Shown here piece by piece: positions 24,050 through 36,673 of a stretch of 64,000 nt of DNA. The notes below the pieces were generated by a model. The model was not told the origin of the DNA. It was given only the letters and a program-made list of their open reading frames with translations, and did no database searches. Within the stretch, counting starts at the first letter, position 1; each line of letters opens with the position of its first letter. The translations under genes were made by a program, and so were the position numbers. This stretch comes from Andrena cerasifolii (taxonomy: Eukaryota > Arthropoda > Insecta > Hymenoptera > Andrenidae): NCBI RefSeq assembly GCF_050908995.1, contig NC_135119.1, positions 2,542,001 through 2,606,000 on the forward strand, read 5' to 3'.

Positions 24050-24057
24050 TTCTAAAC

Positions 24058-25384
24058 TTATGCAGAGAAAGGTCAAGTATTTTCAAACTGCAATAAACGG
24101 GAAAGAAAGCAATTCCAAACCCACTGTCACATCTGGAGTTATAAAGTTATGCTCGCGGCGCAGCTCGTTCTGGTTAGCCGCGCCGTACTTCATAGACGCG
24201 CATTTCGTTTTGGTGTTTCTCATAATCAACACAACTCTGCCGATGTTAAGTTATCTAAATAAGCATCGACACATCGCGAAGTAGACAAACATTCAGTCGA
24301 CCCGCGAGTTTACGTTGAAAACGTACTTACAGTTTATTTATGAAGAGTTATTAGTTTCAATTGTTTCAGCACATGTGATCCTGTTTTTTTTTCCGAGGCG
24401 AGTTTCAGTGCGAGTAAACTTGATGTTTTTTTCATTGTTTTGCGTGTTTCAGTGCGGGTTAATGTGTGTCCTTTTTAAGTTTTTTACACGTTTTAGAATA
24501 TGAGGACAAGTGAGAAGCCCCACTTGTAAATCAGCTTAAGTTTGTGCTATCTTCTATACTGATCATTTTCAAAATACTATCAGTTGTGGTATTTAATAAG
24601 TTTTATACACTTCTTTTTGCAACTATCTCGATAACAGCTATTGTAGAAGGTAAAAATGATTTTTTCATTTGTTTCAATACCTTAATAATAGGGAAACATT
24701 TTTTGTGTAAAACATTGATGAATGAACGAAGGATATTATACTTTCTTTCGGGCAAATCTAGATCTAAATATAGATCGCTTATTTCATGAGCTGCTACATG
24801 CAGGGGGATGCCTTCGATAATTCATTAGGAGCAAATTGAATCTCCTCTGGTGGTCTTGAAGAAATTATATCTTTTACGCGACGTTTTCATGCGTTTTACA
24901 ATGCAGCCTTAAAGAAGATATCATAGGCTTTATACGACTGGTGGACGGGTGCGGTTCGTCGAAATTTTGAACAAATATACCTTTAGGTATGTTAACTTCC
25001 TTACTTGGCCACATATGATGGCGTTGGAAAAGTTCATCCGTATTACGTGAACAGCTGTACCATTTTCTACTTAAAGCTAAAATGATATGATTTTAGGTGT
25101 CTGCCTAGAATTACTCTGATTTTCGGATACGCTTCAGAGGACCGAAAAATAAAAAAATTAATATTTTTTTATTTTGGCTCGTTTGCACATTTAGAGGTTG
25201 AAAACACGCCTCAATGTTTATAAGAACTACAAAAGTGACTGACGGCAAGAATATCATCCATACATCAAGTTATGACACAAATGAAATTTATATCAAGTTT
25301 TATTCAACACCATTGTGTTATATATAACATTTTTATAATATTTTTTATACTAACAATAGGAATTTTTGTGCCTCTTCTTGCCAA
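24058..25384. other. unassigned AT-rich DNA
   Basis: The short frames at 24315-24503, 24544-24789 and 25272-25454 are hydrophobic and AT-driven, with no recognisable family. No RNA gene or terminal repeat seen. Confidence 0.4.
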
Positions 25385-26235
25385 ACTTTTGCCAAACTGT
25401 TTCGTTTCTCTATTGAAAACAAAACGTGACTTACTGCTTCTGTGGATGTTGTGAGTAGATAGATGTTCTCCTAGACCCTTAGATTTTGAAATAAATTGAA
25501 AGATATCTGCAAACATTGGTGCATTTCGGGTGTCCTTTTCCCTTTGTTCGTTGTTTAAACATATTTAAATGTTCATAATACAATAATTTCTAATACCATT
25601 TTATTCGAGAGGGTTCATAGAATAATTTGACGGAACTGTGACGTCCAGGCCCCACCACGGGATCGCGACTTAGTGTCCGCCAGCGCCACCAGAGGTCCAA
25701 TCTTCCTAACTCTTTCTCACAAGTCCTACCTTCCAATCTCATTCGTATATATACAAGTTCCACGTTATTTCCTCTTAGTCCCCGTGTGTTTCTTGGGCAG
25801 GGCCTGTCAGCTATAGCCCTACTGAGTTGAGTCTGGTTGATGGTCCCAAGACGAAACGCGCACCCCCCTTCCTTCTTTTCCTCCTCGACCCTTCAACACC
25901 AATCCACTCGCCCAGCACAGTTACTACATTGGGGGCGTAATCGCCCAGCCTTTAGGGATTACGGTTACGTCCGAGGTGACGGGGCAAGAAATCTCCCCTT
26001 CTCGTCCACAACGGTTCGGCAATTTCTGGACGTGACATACAAGCAACCGAATAACGAATAAAACTATTACTGTTCGAACACAAAGGATGTTGTTCAAAGT
26101 TGAAAATTTGAATGTTTTTTCACAATTGAATTTTTCGAAAACGTAGGGTGATGGCGAAAACGGTTTGCAGATTCGCATTCAGCGTACAAAAATCTACAGG
26201 ATTCAGTTATTGAATTGTTACAAGTCCAAATTGCT
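25385..26235 (+). repeat. half-copy of the 50.4-51.5 kb palindrome
   Basis: The sequences 25390-25636 and 26038-26235 match, in order, the right arm of the palindrome at 50430-51478 (for example GAAAACAAAACGTGACTTAC and TTGGTGCATTTCGGGTGTCC). The match is interrupted by a 401-bp insertion (25637-26037). Only one arm is present here. Confidence 0.75.
25637..26037 (+). mobile_element. solo-LTR-like insertion
   Basis: The insert begins TGTGACGTCCAG and ends CTGGACGTGACA, giving TG...CA termini within a 12-bp near-perfect inverted repeat. A TATA-like CGTATATATACAAG lies at 25746-25759. It interrupts a repeat whose uninterrupted relative is present at 50.4-51.5 kb, which proves it is an insertion. 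A target duplication is not clear, so a short DNA transposon cannot be excluded. Confidence 0.5.
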
Positions 26236-28549
26236 GTTGAACAGTGTAATTGAGATTCCATTATAGTTCGATTCTACTACTTTTCTTGTTATAACAAAGC
26301 AAATAATAGTAATACAGGAGAGGTATACAATATTGAAATACATTTTCCTACTACATACGTCGGCGTGGAATACTCGGAAGTATTAAAAGAGAGAATTTAT
26401 AAAAAGTAAAACAAGCATTTATCTCATAAGAAGTTTATTGACAATTCTTTATTATAATCAATCATTCGCGGTTATCTAGTTGACAACATTTGCGATTTTG
26501 TATACTTTGTATATAATGTATACCTATGTTTGTTACGGCATATCCATTTTTGCACTAATTATTCGTAAATGGTTAGTACCTACATTCAATTTCAAATATT
26601 TCACTGTTTCGTGACGTTTCATATATTAGGCTTTCACCTGTTACCAACTGTTTCAATTCTCAGATAAATGCAAAAGGAGGCCACGTAACAAAATAAACCC
26701 TTGCAGAGTGTGCAGGGAAAAAATTAGTCACGTATCTATTATGTATGCGTAGCCACGATTTGTAGTGCATTTTGCCAATTCCTGAGTAAATGAATAAAAG
26801 AAGTCGTGACGATTTTAAATACAAGTCTAGCTTACATGAAACCGGTACGTGATCGGGTTCATGCTCCCTTTTTCTCTCAGAGGTATAATTTTACAGTGAT
26901 AGCGTTCGAGGAGGGGTTGTGACAAGAAGTTGAAATCATGTGACAGAATTATCGCACTACCTGTACTTAATACGTAAACGGTAAAATATAGTACCAGTTT
27001 AGAACCAGGCTTTATTGAAAACGTTGGGCTGCATTTTATATAAATTAGCAGGTATAACTAGGAAGTAGTTTATTTTTTGAAATTATACAATTTTTTTTTC
27101 CATTTCATAAACATGAAAATGATAAATGTAGATTTCAGAATTAAAGTTTTCAAACAGCACCTTCGTCGAAACATTCACAATTTTAGACATCGTCTTAATT
27201 ATTTCTTTCATACTTCTGATCTGGTAATTCTAATGGCCAGATCATGTTTTTTATTAATCCTCGTAATTCTTGCTCCCTGAGAATTACTTTGCGTGGTACG
27301 AGGAGATGAATACAAATTGTGACTAGTACTTTTGGGTAATGTTTATTAATACTATAAACTGTAAAGAAATTTTGTTTTAATAATATGTACCTACATGTAT
27401 ATGATGGCGCTACAGTCGACTGATGTGTAGGTGTTTTTTCTTTGGTTTTTCCCTGATTGTGAAAAGAGCGAGGTTTGGATCAATTTGAAAATTGTATAGC
27501 ATGTTCAAAATATATTCCCTTTTCGAGTGTAGGTACCTCAGCATAGAGTGTAAAAGCTCTAGTTTCCGAGATAAAAAAAACAGCCATTTGTGCACCTCGA
27601 AAATCGACAGTTATCGTACAAATCGCCTTCTTTCAGTCGCTATTTTAATAATTTCGGTACAATTATTTTTTCGGTGGTTCTCTCCAAAATTCTGAGCGAA
27701 CCATCCAAGCTTCTGGGAGAAACATATGCAAAGTAAACTCTTGTATCTTTATTTTAAAGCTCAATATCAGAGCAAAACCAAAGACACTTTTTCTAAACCA
27801 CTATATAATCAACCTCGTGTGGCGCCATTTGTAAAATAGCTATGTAGACAAAAAAAAATATTTTTTACTCTACGTGATAACAATAAACATTGCGTAAAAG
27901 GAAATGTCTGTGCTTGCTTTCGTCTCCTTATAATTAATTCGCAAAAAATACTTGATTTTCGAACGATTTGACTGTCTAATTCCCTTAAGGGGTTACTCTG
28001 GTGCAGATGATAGAAAATTTTTTTTTTTGCTTTATCTCGTAGTTTGTGGTGTGACAAATATTTCTGCAAAGCGACTTTTTGAAATTCGAAATATTACCAG
28101 AGATGTAGAGGTCCAAAGGTAGCGCTTCCCATACGGCACTGTTGCCTGTAAAAACTTTAAACTCGTTTTACTGGAAACAGGGTTTTTCAAGGCGGGCGTA
28201 TGCAAATCTCGAAAACTACTGGTCGCTCCAGTAGCTCTTTTCCGTACACGTTCATAATATAACTGGCTATGGTTGGAAGCTCGGGCGAGTTTCTATCTTG
28301 TAAAAGATTAATATTACAGAAGGAAAACAACCAATTTTTTGTGAAAATCGAGCAGTTTTACTAGCAATGCTGTCACTCTGCAAATTTTTATTTTTAAAAG
28401 GCCTCCGTGGTTCCAACCATAGAGACAACCATAATAAATAAAATAAACCTCTGTTTTTTCATTTCAGATGACTAGAACAGTTGCCACACTAACGCCCATC
28501 GGAGAAGAATTTGTTTTCAGAAGCTTGCGCCATTGACTATACCAATGGA
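26236..28549. other. unassigned AT-rich DNA
   Basis: No gene seen. At 27985-28006 the sequence CTTAAGGGGTTACTCTGGTG resembles the end of the TTAA-flanked element at 14492, but no partner end was found. The short frames lack known motifs. Confidence 0.4.
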
Positions 28550-29255
28550 CAGGGTCATCCGTTAAAGTTGCAACCTACGCGCGCGCGAACTGACGAAATG
28601 GCAACACCGCCTCACGGACGTATTCCGCGACAACCATTCGCCGGCCCGGCGTTCGGAAGGCTGCCAGCGACCGCTGAACAGCAGTGATGCCCGAGCTTCA
28701 AAAATTTTAGGATGGTTTCTTTCAAAATAAATTCGCAAAGAGCTGTGTGGAATTTCCCGGCCCAGGTAAGCAAGCGGCGCGCTCCGTTTTTATGATCGGT
28801 TTACCACTCGCACCCCAGATCACTGTAATGAGGTTTGAAAACAATGTCGACTGGTCTCGTACCCGTCTTAATTTCATCAATTTTAGCTACGACAGGGGTG
28901 ATCGCGGCGCTATACCCTTGTACGGAGAGAAACAATAGATTCTGAGGTTTGCAGAACTAACACATAATTGAATAAAAATTTAATTTCTTAATTTATGAAA
29001 GTTATGATACAGAAACAACTAGTCTATTGTTTATCAACACCATGGATTTTAAAAAGAGAATTAAATACAGTATCAAATAAACGGTTTGCAAAAGCTTTTC
29101 ACAACAATTATGGTTAAAAAATTGATAAAAGAAAAATTAAGTAAACGTAAAATATTTTATATTATCCATCATTAAAAGGGAATGATTTTTCCCTATTTTT
29201 TGGCGCAAATTTCATTCCTATATCTTAAAAAAAGACCCAAAAGGCGGCAAATTTT
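28550..29255 (+). mobile_element. truncated copy of the CAGGGTCATCCGTT element
   Basis: Left end CAGGGTCATCCGTTAAAG and the following 700 bp match the full element 61933-62995, including the internal block CAATAGATTCTGAGGTTTGC (28933-28952). The right TIR is missing, and about 240 bp present in the other copy (62254-62493) are absent here. Confidence 0.8.
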
Positions 29256-30920
29256 AAATCCGGCCCACTGTGCGCTAGAACGCAACGAGATTTTGGGCTC
29301 CCAAGTCCCAACTGGGCATGCTCGATATACTGTCCAATCCTTATTATAGACCATTCTAGTCGCTTCTCCTTATTAATTGCTTGAAGTGATGACTTTTTGA
29401 CAAAAATATAAACAAACAAATTTCTTCTGTTTTTGCAAAGTGACATCTTAAAAGTGATATTTTTACAGTTAAACCGGTATTTTGTAAGTCATTAGAAAGT
29501 ATTAGACACCTATCCCTCCGTTATTGATAATAAATGGTTTAAATAGGAGAAACACACCATGAAATTTTGTCGGAAGAAGTAAGTTGAAAAATACCGTGGT
29601 CAGAAGTTATCAGGATAAAAAAAATTCACTTCCAACAATTATCGAAAAATTTTCCCACGTGTCCTAGGAAGAGTTATCGGTACACGTTAATTACTAAGCG
29701 CTTACATTCAACGAAGCTAGAAGAAGTCATAAGATTACTATTTACTGATCTCATACTTTCAGTCGGTAGTGTGTGTGCACAGTGCACATGCGCGCAGAAA
29801 CCTTCGGAAATGAAAACCATTATTATCATTTTATGAATCGCCAGGTAAATGGGAAAGGAGCAGATGGTTCTCAGTAAAAAGCACGGTCGGTCGACAAGGA
29901 ATTTTTCTCATACAGATACACATGTGAATGAATAACGAATCACGAAGAAAAGATACAGAGCTGGTGTGCAACGAGGGAGTTCCACTACAGCGAAAGGGGA
30001 ACTGAGTGAAAGACTGGAATTTGATCATTTAAATTCACATTGTCGTGGAACAGGCATACTTTCAAATGCTATTACAAAAGCCGAGAGATGGATTTGTAAA
30101 TTATCGTTTGGAATACTGGCTATCAGTGTCCTGTTAGGAGAAATAGGAAAATCATACATAAATGAAAACACAATAATTATTCCCACGAACTGTAATTAAT
30201 GGGATTCTACGTACAGTGAAAACAGTTACTATTATAAAATACTAGCATGCTTTTTAAGAAAGTCGAAACTTAAAAAATCAGTTTTCAGCATTCAAAAATT
30301 TGATACGATTAATGCAGAATATATTACTGTCACATGTTCATTAAAATAGCTAGCATAAGACCAATTTAAAGTTAAACAATACAAAAAGTGATTATCAATT
30401 TAAATTCATTTCTAGATTACCATAAACTATATACAGTTATTAACGAAATGTTTAAAGCAACGAAGATGTGCGTACAAATTTACTACATAGTACACTTTAT
30501 TTTGTTTTTACACGGATTTTTTATGCGAATATTTTAACACGGCCTAGGAAAAAAGAAATTCTCTTTTTGTACGATTTCTTTTGATCTAACGAGGTTGGAT
30601 AAATTTGTCTTTTTAAAAATCATCACTCAATTTTAATTCTGAGAAAAAATATTCCTAATTATTTTTCTAAGAAATTGCTCATAATTAAAAAATATTTATT
30701 TTTAATTTTTTTCATGCAATAAATATCTGTTTTCATTTATTTTGTATCGCTGTTACTATTACACGCTATTTTTAATGACACAGGCATATGAACTTTGATA
30801 GCACTTTTGTAATATTATCAAGGTAAAAATTTAAAAACTAGAGAGATAAATCGATAGTAAATAACTTAAATAACGACGATTTGGCAGGGTGAACTTTTTT
30901 TTTAACCGGAGCATAACAAA
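29256..30920. other. unassigned AT-rich DNA
   Basis: No recognisable gene or repeat. The frame 29966-30199 has a hydrophobic segment but no ATG at its start and no family resemblance. Confidence 0.4.
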
Positions 30921-31660
30921 TTTTGAGAAGCAGTGTGTTTGAGATTCATCTAGTTCATCTCACCACCACATTCACGATCACAGCAGCACCTCCCGGGCAG
31001 CAGAACTCACGGCTAATCCACAATCGATCAACGAATCAGACTCACCATTTCACTCGATCAACCAATTAGATTTCCCCACGTCCGTCGATCTTCGAGAATG
31101 TTCGAGACGACGCCGGTGCCGGAAGGGATCAACCATCTTGCCTTCACTCTTGTTCACGTAGCGTGTGGTGAAGAACGTATCGCGTGCGATCTCGTGTCTT
31201 TGATTCTACTCGTGAATTCTCATCGGTTTTTGCATATTCTCAGTTATTGTGAATCACATAACTCTTTCTCACCAGTTCAATATCATTCTCGCGTGATCAA
31301 TATATTGGTTGTGGATTGCCGTGGGTTACAGCTCACGTGGTGGTGTTTTCACGTGCCCGCGAGTTCTTGCATTGTTCAGTGCCGTAAGAATTCAATTAAT
31401 TGTGTGGTGGCTCACACGCATGCTCAAAACGCTCACGCTCAACGTTTTGACGCGTGTTCAAAATAAACGAACACAAGTTTTTTACTGATACGTGTTGTGT
31501 AAAGTGTACCCTCTCACCGTCGTTCCTAACCTCACTTTGAATCGCGTGCTCGCCATTAGATTCTCAAACACAGTGCTTAGGTGGGTACTGTACACGGTTA
31601 TTGACGGAAGGATTAAAAACAACCTTTTTTAAAATGTATTAAAAACGAAAATAATAATTT
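30921..31660 (+). other. unidentified GC-richer block with AATAAA
   Basis: The sequence stands out from its AT-rich neighbours and contains a poly(A) signal AATAAA at 31462-31467 followed by GT-rich sequence, like a transcript or LTR 3' end. The open frame 31098-31466 translates to no recognisable domain. It could be an LTR or untranslated exon; I cannot decide. Confidence 0.3.
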
Positions 31661-31705
31661 TGATACCGCGATGTTTGAGAGGAAGGTGTGGGGACCCTAC
31701 CCTAG

Positions 31706-32860
31706 TAGCATTTTTGGTTGGCCAACAGTTGCCAACATTTGGGAATTAGTTGGGATATAGTTAGTGTTTTTGCCTACAAATTCTCAGCGTAGGGCCTACG
31801 GCAAAACAGGTACGACAGTTTGTCTACGGATATTCAATGTTAGGCCAACAATTACTATGGTTGGTTAATTAACAAAAAATTTAAATGTTGGACCAACAGT
31901 AACTATGGTTGGTTAATTAACAAAAAATTTACCACGATGATACTACATTGGTCCAACCAAAGTAAGCCAACATTTGAATGTTGACTTACAAACGTCAGAA
32001 ACTTTGATACATCCAAAAACCTGTTATTATATCCCATGTTCAGTTTCTCCTTTTCTTATTTATAAATACGTATGTGCCTACATAGAACGCACCCTAAGGT
32101 CGTGTTCAGATATATTGGCCGGTGAGTTTCGTGAGGGGTATTCTCCCACCACACCGCTTGCCTGCCTCGGTGCTCATTTTCTTTACGTTCTCTCTCTGTC
32201 TCCCTCGGGCTAGGCCTGCTTGTCTCACGGTGGGGATTTGGTGCCCGTGAGGTACGTATGCACGCAGCGAAGCATCCCCACCACTTTCTCGTTTCTTTCT
32301 TGCTCTCGTTCCATCTCGCTCTCGCCTTCGCAGAAGAAGAGCGAGTCAGAAGTGGTGGGGATAGCGCCAAGCTCCTGACGTGCAGTCTAAACCGAGTTCT
32401 TAACGTAGAAATACATACATCAGAATAGGTGTGCGTTAGGTCCGAGGAGATTCAGGAGTTTTATTGGTCAGAACATTGATTCTTTTTCGATAGCTTCAAC
32501 TCGATTGGTTTATGCATAGCTTCGTAACGCACACAACTATCACGCTAAGAGTAAACAACAACCACACGGCTACTTTCAGGCGGACCCAAGCAGCGTTCCC
32601 GTTACCCCACCATACCCTTCGGGGGCCTTGCAACTTCAAGTGCCAATCCACGATCGTCAGGTGGTGGTGGCTGATTTTTCCTCGCGCGCTGCTCGCGAAA
32701 CCGTACTCACCGGCCAATATATCTGAATACGACCTTAGTAGCATTTATTTGTTGGGAGGTTGTTGGGCCAATGACATGTTATGCGTTGGCCAACTATTGA
32801 AGTGTCGAGCTATTATTAAATAGGCCAACAATTGTAACTAACGCAGGCCCAAGGTCACTT
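31706..32860. repeat. TTGGCCAACA-rich element split by a MITE
   Basis: TTGGCCAACA-like words occur repeatedly at 31716-31985 and again at 32745-32835. The 47-bp unit containing ACTATGGTTGGTTAATTAAC is present twice in tandem (about 31851-31935). TAGTAGCATTT occurs at about 31705 and again near 32737, at the edge of the nested MITE 32094-32738. The true element limits are uncertain. Confidence 0.5.
32094..32738 (-). mobile_element. MITE, AGGTCGTGTTCAGATATATT family, copy at 32 kb
   Basis: TIRs of about 30 bp: CTAAGGTCGTGTTCAGATAT at 32094 and the inverted ATATCTGAATACGACCTTAG to 32738, with TA just inside the outer C/G. It has the same orientation as the 60-kb copy and is opposite to the 44-kb copy. 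It includes the shared CGAGATGGAACGAGAGC-type module and an ATG-less open frame on the minus strand. Confidence 0.8.
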
Positions 32861-33095
32861 AAGGGGTCATTCCTGTAATCACGTCGCAAAATTCGGCAAC
32901 ATTCAGGTTTTCCTCCTCAGTGAATACGATGAATAACAATGTCAAACTTTTTTCCATTTATTAATGTACTTATAATGTATACGGAACAATTTTTTAAATA
33001 CGATTTTAATTGTGTTTTTCAATGTTATCTGGAGTTCAAAATCGCGCCCAGACGATGTAACGTCGTATTCTTCAAGTCTGGTTTAGCAAAAAAAA
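32861..33095. other. unassigned DNA
   Basis: Nothing recognised. Confidence 0.3.
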
Positions 33096-33165
33096 AAATT
33101 TCGCGGTGAGGAGAATCGAACCTAAACTTTCCGCTTACGAAGCAACCGCTGTTCGTAACTACTTA
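33096..33165 (-). repeat. tRNA-derived SINE fragment
   Basis: On the minus strand a pol III B-box-like AGGTTCGATTCTCC precedes a CTCACCGCG end, as in the 3' half of a tRNA. The anticodon arm does not fold properly and the 5' half is poor, so this is a tRNA-derived relic rather than a tRNA gene. Confidence 0.45.
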
Positions 33166-33329
33166 ATTTTTTTTTATCATGAACTTTATTGAAATGAGCT
33201 CGATAAACTTAAGAAAAGTGCTCAGTTTTCGGGGAAGGTACATAGATGTCTGGATGCACGAAGGCATTCGGGACTCCCGGACAGGTCGCTGGGTTATATT
33301 TACAAGTAGGTATATTTTCGCGCCATTAA

Positions 33330-33608
33330 GCTTTAAACATACCTGGAGAGTGAACAGAGCAATGGTGGCCGGGCCGAGAAAGAGGGACAATAACGGGTGA
33401 ACTTATCTCTGTCTTACAACAGGCTATGGATGTATTGTGCATATGAGTGAAGTTACTCGCGCACGCAAACATACATAACACAGATAGTAAAGAGTGAGAG
33501 GGATGATAGAAAGAAAGATAGGTTCACCGCTTATCTTCTATTTCCCTCGGACCGCTGTCCCGGCTACTTCTTCCCACTGCAGTTCACTCTCCAGGTATGT
33601 TTAGAGCT
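33330..33608. repeat. foldback repeat with CATACCTGGAGAGTGAAC ends
   Basis: CATACCTGGAGAGTGAAC near 33339-33356 is inverted as GTTCACTCTCCAGGTATG near 33584-33601. The match continues inward at lower identity (GGTGAACTTATCT versus the inverted AGATAGGTTCACC). Confidence 0.75.
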
Positions 33609-34144
33609 CAATGGTTCGCACTACAGTGCGCTGCCCCTCGCGAGGGGAGGGGGGGGGATACACGACATATACAATATGTGTTCTGTCTGACTCGCAGGAC
33701 GAGTGAGTTGCGTGGGGTAAAAATACAACAAAAACCCCTGGAACGCTCTTGGGAAAGAACTTACGAACTACTATTTACAAGCTAAGCACTTACTAATTAG
33801 GGCTATGCACAGAAATACTCAAACGGGTCGATATAATTAGGGCTCGCAGTCCCGATATGCGGGGTAAGAGCTTATATGGGCGGTCCCCTATTCTCGAGCT
33901 CCGTAATCCATAAAATTCACGATCAGTGAAGCGTCAAATTCGCCTACCTCCTCGAATAAAAGATATTCTTAGGACCTTGAGATTATCAACTTAATCGGGA
34001 ACAACTGTATTTCGAAATAGCATAATAAGGACGTTCGAGATTATACAAACAGAGGGCGTGTATGATCCTGTGCTAAACCCATTATTAAAGACTCTAAAAG
34101 TACATACAAACACAGGGAGACGTGTTGGAATATTTATTATAAAT
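33609..34144. other. unassigned DNA
   Basis: Contains a G-run (33646-33656) but no gene or repeat I can name. Confidence 0.35.
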
Positions 34145-34152
34145 GTATAGTA

Positions 34153-34392
34153 CAGGGTTGACGTTAGTTATGGTGGCTCGCGTGCCACCGGGGGCTCCTC
34201 CGCCTTGCTGCTACGCTGAACGCCCCCCCTCCATACCTACCAGACTCTGACGATCGCAGTCGAAAAGAGAAGGAAAGAAGGAGGAATCCACTGCGATCGT
34301 CAGAGTCTGGTAGGAATGGAGGGGGCCGTTCAGCGTGGCAGCAAGGCGGACGTACCCTCGGTGGCCCGCGAGTCACCAGTTAGTCAACCCTA
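34153..34392. mobile_element. hAT MITE with 8-bp duplication (GTATAGTA/GTATGGTA)
   Basis: The 240-bp element starts CAGGGTTGAC and ends GTCAACCCTA. It is an extensive palindrome with arms of about 100 bp (for example TGACGATCGCAGT inverted as ACTGCGATCGTCA). The flanks GTATAGTA (34145-34152) and GTATGGTA (34393-34400) match 7 of 8. Confidence 0.88.
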
Positions 34393-34400
34393 GTATGGTA

Positions 34401-35635
34401 TAACAGAGTGTACAGTAACAGTTAAGTGCTGTGTCAGTAAGTGAGTTTCTTTTCATGTCGAATTACGTAAAACAAAAAACTGTTTTCTATTTCACTCCAA
34501 AAGTATTTAACCCTTCAGAGACGGCGCCGAATTTACAATTTGTCAGACAGCGGTCACGTGCCACTATTCTCTCTGAGCGGACGGCGGCAGTGATACAGCC
34601 AGTACAATCCCTACTATGTTGCCATTACTATGCGTACTATGTAGTCACTGTCTGTGTTCCAAAATTATGCGGGGATTGGTTATTATAATTTAAAAAAAGT
34701 TTATAAAGAATTAGGGCCCATATGACATGGACGTCGGCGGTATATGGAGAATTATGGTTCATACGAAGTATGTAGATCGGCGGTATGTGCAGAAATGGGG
34801 GTCTATACGACTATGGAGGTCGGCGCTAAGGGGTTAAAATTATGAACATAAAAGCACTGCGGCGTTTTGGTTTGTGTAAAATTATTAACATCTATGTGAA
34901 GGTAGATTTGAATCAGCACGGGCGGCTCTACAATGTGTGAACATGTATTCAGGCACGCCTCCTGTGCTGCGTGTGAACGTATGCTGCTCCTGATTTTTAT
35001 TTAATTGTTCACATCTCGGAAACGAAGCGACAAATTTGCAAAAGGGTGAAGTACTTTAAAGCATGAGGAATTTGTATGTTTACACTTGTTCCATTTGTAA
35101 GAAAATCTGATGGACGCATATTCAAATGGCGCCCAGGAACCGCGGCCTACTGCTTGGAAGATCAAACACACCGGCTGAGACCGTTTCCGTGAGAGATCTT
35201 GGGAAAAACCCAGGCCCAACGGAAGCGTCGCGGGAAGGACGCTATGCCTTGGCCGCCAGGACGCGGCCACTCTTGTACGGTCTTTGGGACACGCTGGTCG
35301 CCATTTAGGAAGCCCTCCGCATTCTTTTTGTACGACTCGCCTTGTTCTTGTAAAATATAACATAGTGTGATATCGATAGTTTATTCTAGGTGTGTTGTTG
35401 CTCATCGTAAGAAAAAAATTTCTTACAAATTAAAAGTGGGATATAGCCACGTGCTGTGACGCGTTCGCGGAGTTTTCTGTGAAACGGTTGCCGAGCATTT
35501 AACTCGTAGTTACGCGATAGAGACGCCATTATGCTACGAGAAGTATATATATTTAAATAAATAGAATTTAGTGGATCGTGTATATAGTAGCTTGTAGTGT
35601 CGTATACAGTTTAGTGACATAAGAAAACTGACGAC
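34401..35635. other. unassigned DNA upstream of gag remnant
   Basis: May contain the 5' LTR and leader of the retrotransposon whose gag follows, but no terminal repeat or primer-binding site could be identified. Confidence 0.35.
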
Positions 35636-36673
35636 ATGGGCCGCAATTCCCATCGGAGCAAAGACGCCGCCGTCGAGAAGACGGAGGGGAGACAACATGA
35701 CTCCTCTTCCGATTCCACCATCGAGGAGAGCGTAAGAGAACAGGACGTGCGACTTAGCCGTTTAGAACAATTAATTGAAAAGAACTTGAGCCGCATATCA
35801 CATTCACGCTCCCGTTCCCCTTTGCGTCTACGTTCGCGTTCTCCCTCACGTCCACGCTCGCGGTCACGATCGCGTTCGGCCTCACACGCGTATGCTCCAC
35901 CCTTGTCCACATCGAACCCGGTTATGGATTGGTTGGACCGATTGGAGCAGCTGGTGGAGAGGACTAGTCGCCGACGCTCTCGTTCATAGTCGCGAACATT
36001 ATCCCACGCTAAAGCAGGAGACGAGTTGATGATTCCCGTCTACGATCCGGAAGAAAACGACCCGACAAGAGAACGGTGAATAAGATAAGTGGACGTGTTG
36101 GCGGAAAGATATCGGTGGAGTGGCGACACGATCATGCGCTTAATCGTAACGCGGTTGAAGGGTCACGCTCGAAGGTAGTACGACACGCGACAGGCCGTTG
36201 CCGCTACCTGGCGTGAAACTTAGGACGCCCTGAAAAAACAATTCCGCGTCGCGACTTCGTTCAATCAACGGTTGCAAGATGTCTGCACGTATAAAGCGAG
36301 ACCGGAGCAGAAACTAGGGGGTTATTGTTTCCGCAAATTAGAGAAATTACGAAAACTCGAGATGACAAGTTCAGACGAAGATTTAATCGACATGGTGATC
36401 GGTGGTATACCTGATACAGGTATAGCCCGTGATATACGGTCGGCTAAAATGAAGGACGTTGATGAATTATATCTGTTCATGCGACGCCTGGGCGACGTGC
36501 CGACGCAAAATGGACGGCGAACGACAACACCAGAGCCCTTGCAACAGGAGCAACCATCCTCGTCGACAGTAGCGACCAGCCGAAAGGAGGACAGGAACGA
36601 AAACCGTACCAAGGCTACCTGCTATAATTGCGGGCGGGTCGGTCATAGGGCCAGGGACTGCAAGGAGCCATAA
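35636..36673 (+). pseudogene. LTR-retrotransposon gag (gypsy-like) with five in-frame stops
   Basis: A single reading frame spans the whole interval. Its product would be a capsid/nucleocapsid polyprotein that packages element RNA. The N-terminus (from ATG 35636) has an acidic/coiled region and an Arg-Ser-rich stretch (about 35803-35883). The middle has a capsid-like core, and the C-terminus a CCHC zinc knuckle CYNCGRVGHRARDC (36620-36661), ending at stop 36671-36673. Five in-frame stops break it: 35987-35989, 36077-36079, 36086-36088, 36176-36178 and 36221-36223, with no frameshift. No protease or reverse transcriptase follows. The gypsy-like assignment comes from the gag core pattern and is not certain. 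Confidence 0.8.

Noticed and set aside
31098..31466. 122-codon frame as a secreted or membrane protein
   Set aside because: There is no signal peptide or family pattern. The AATAAA within the frame's end suggests transcript end or LTR sequence.
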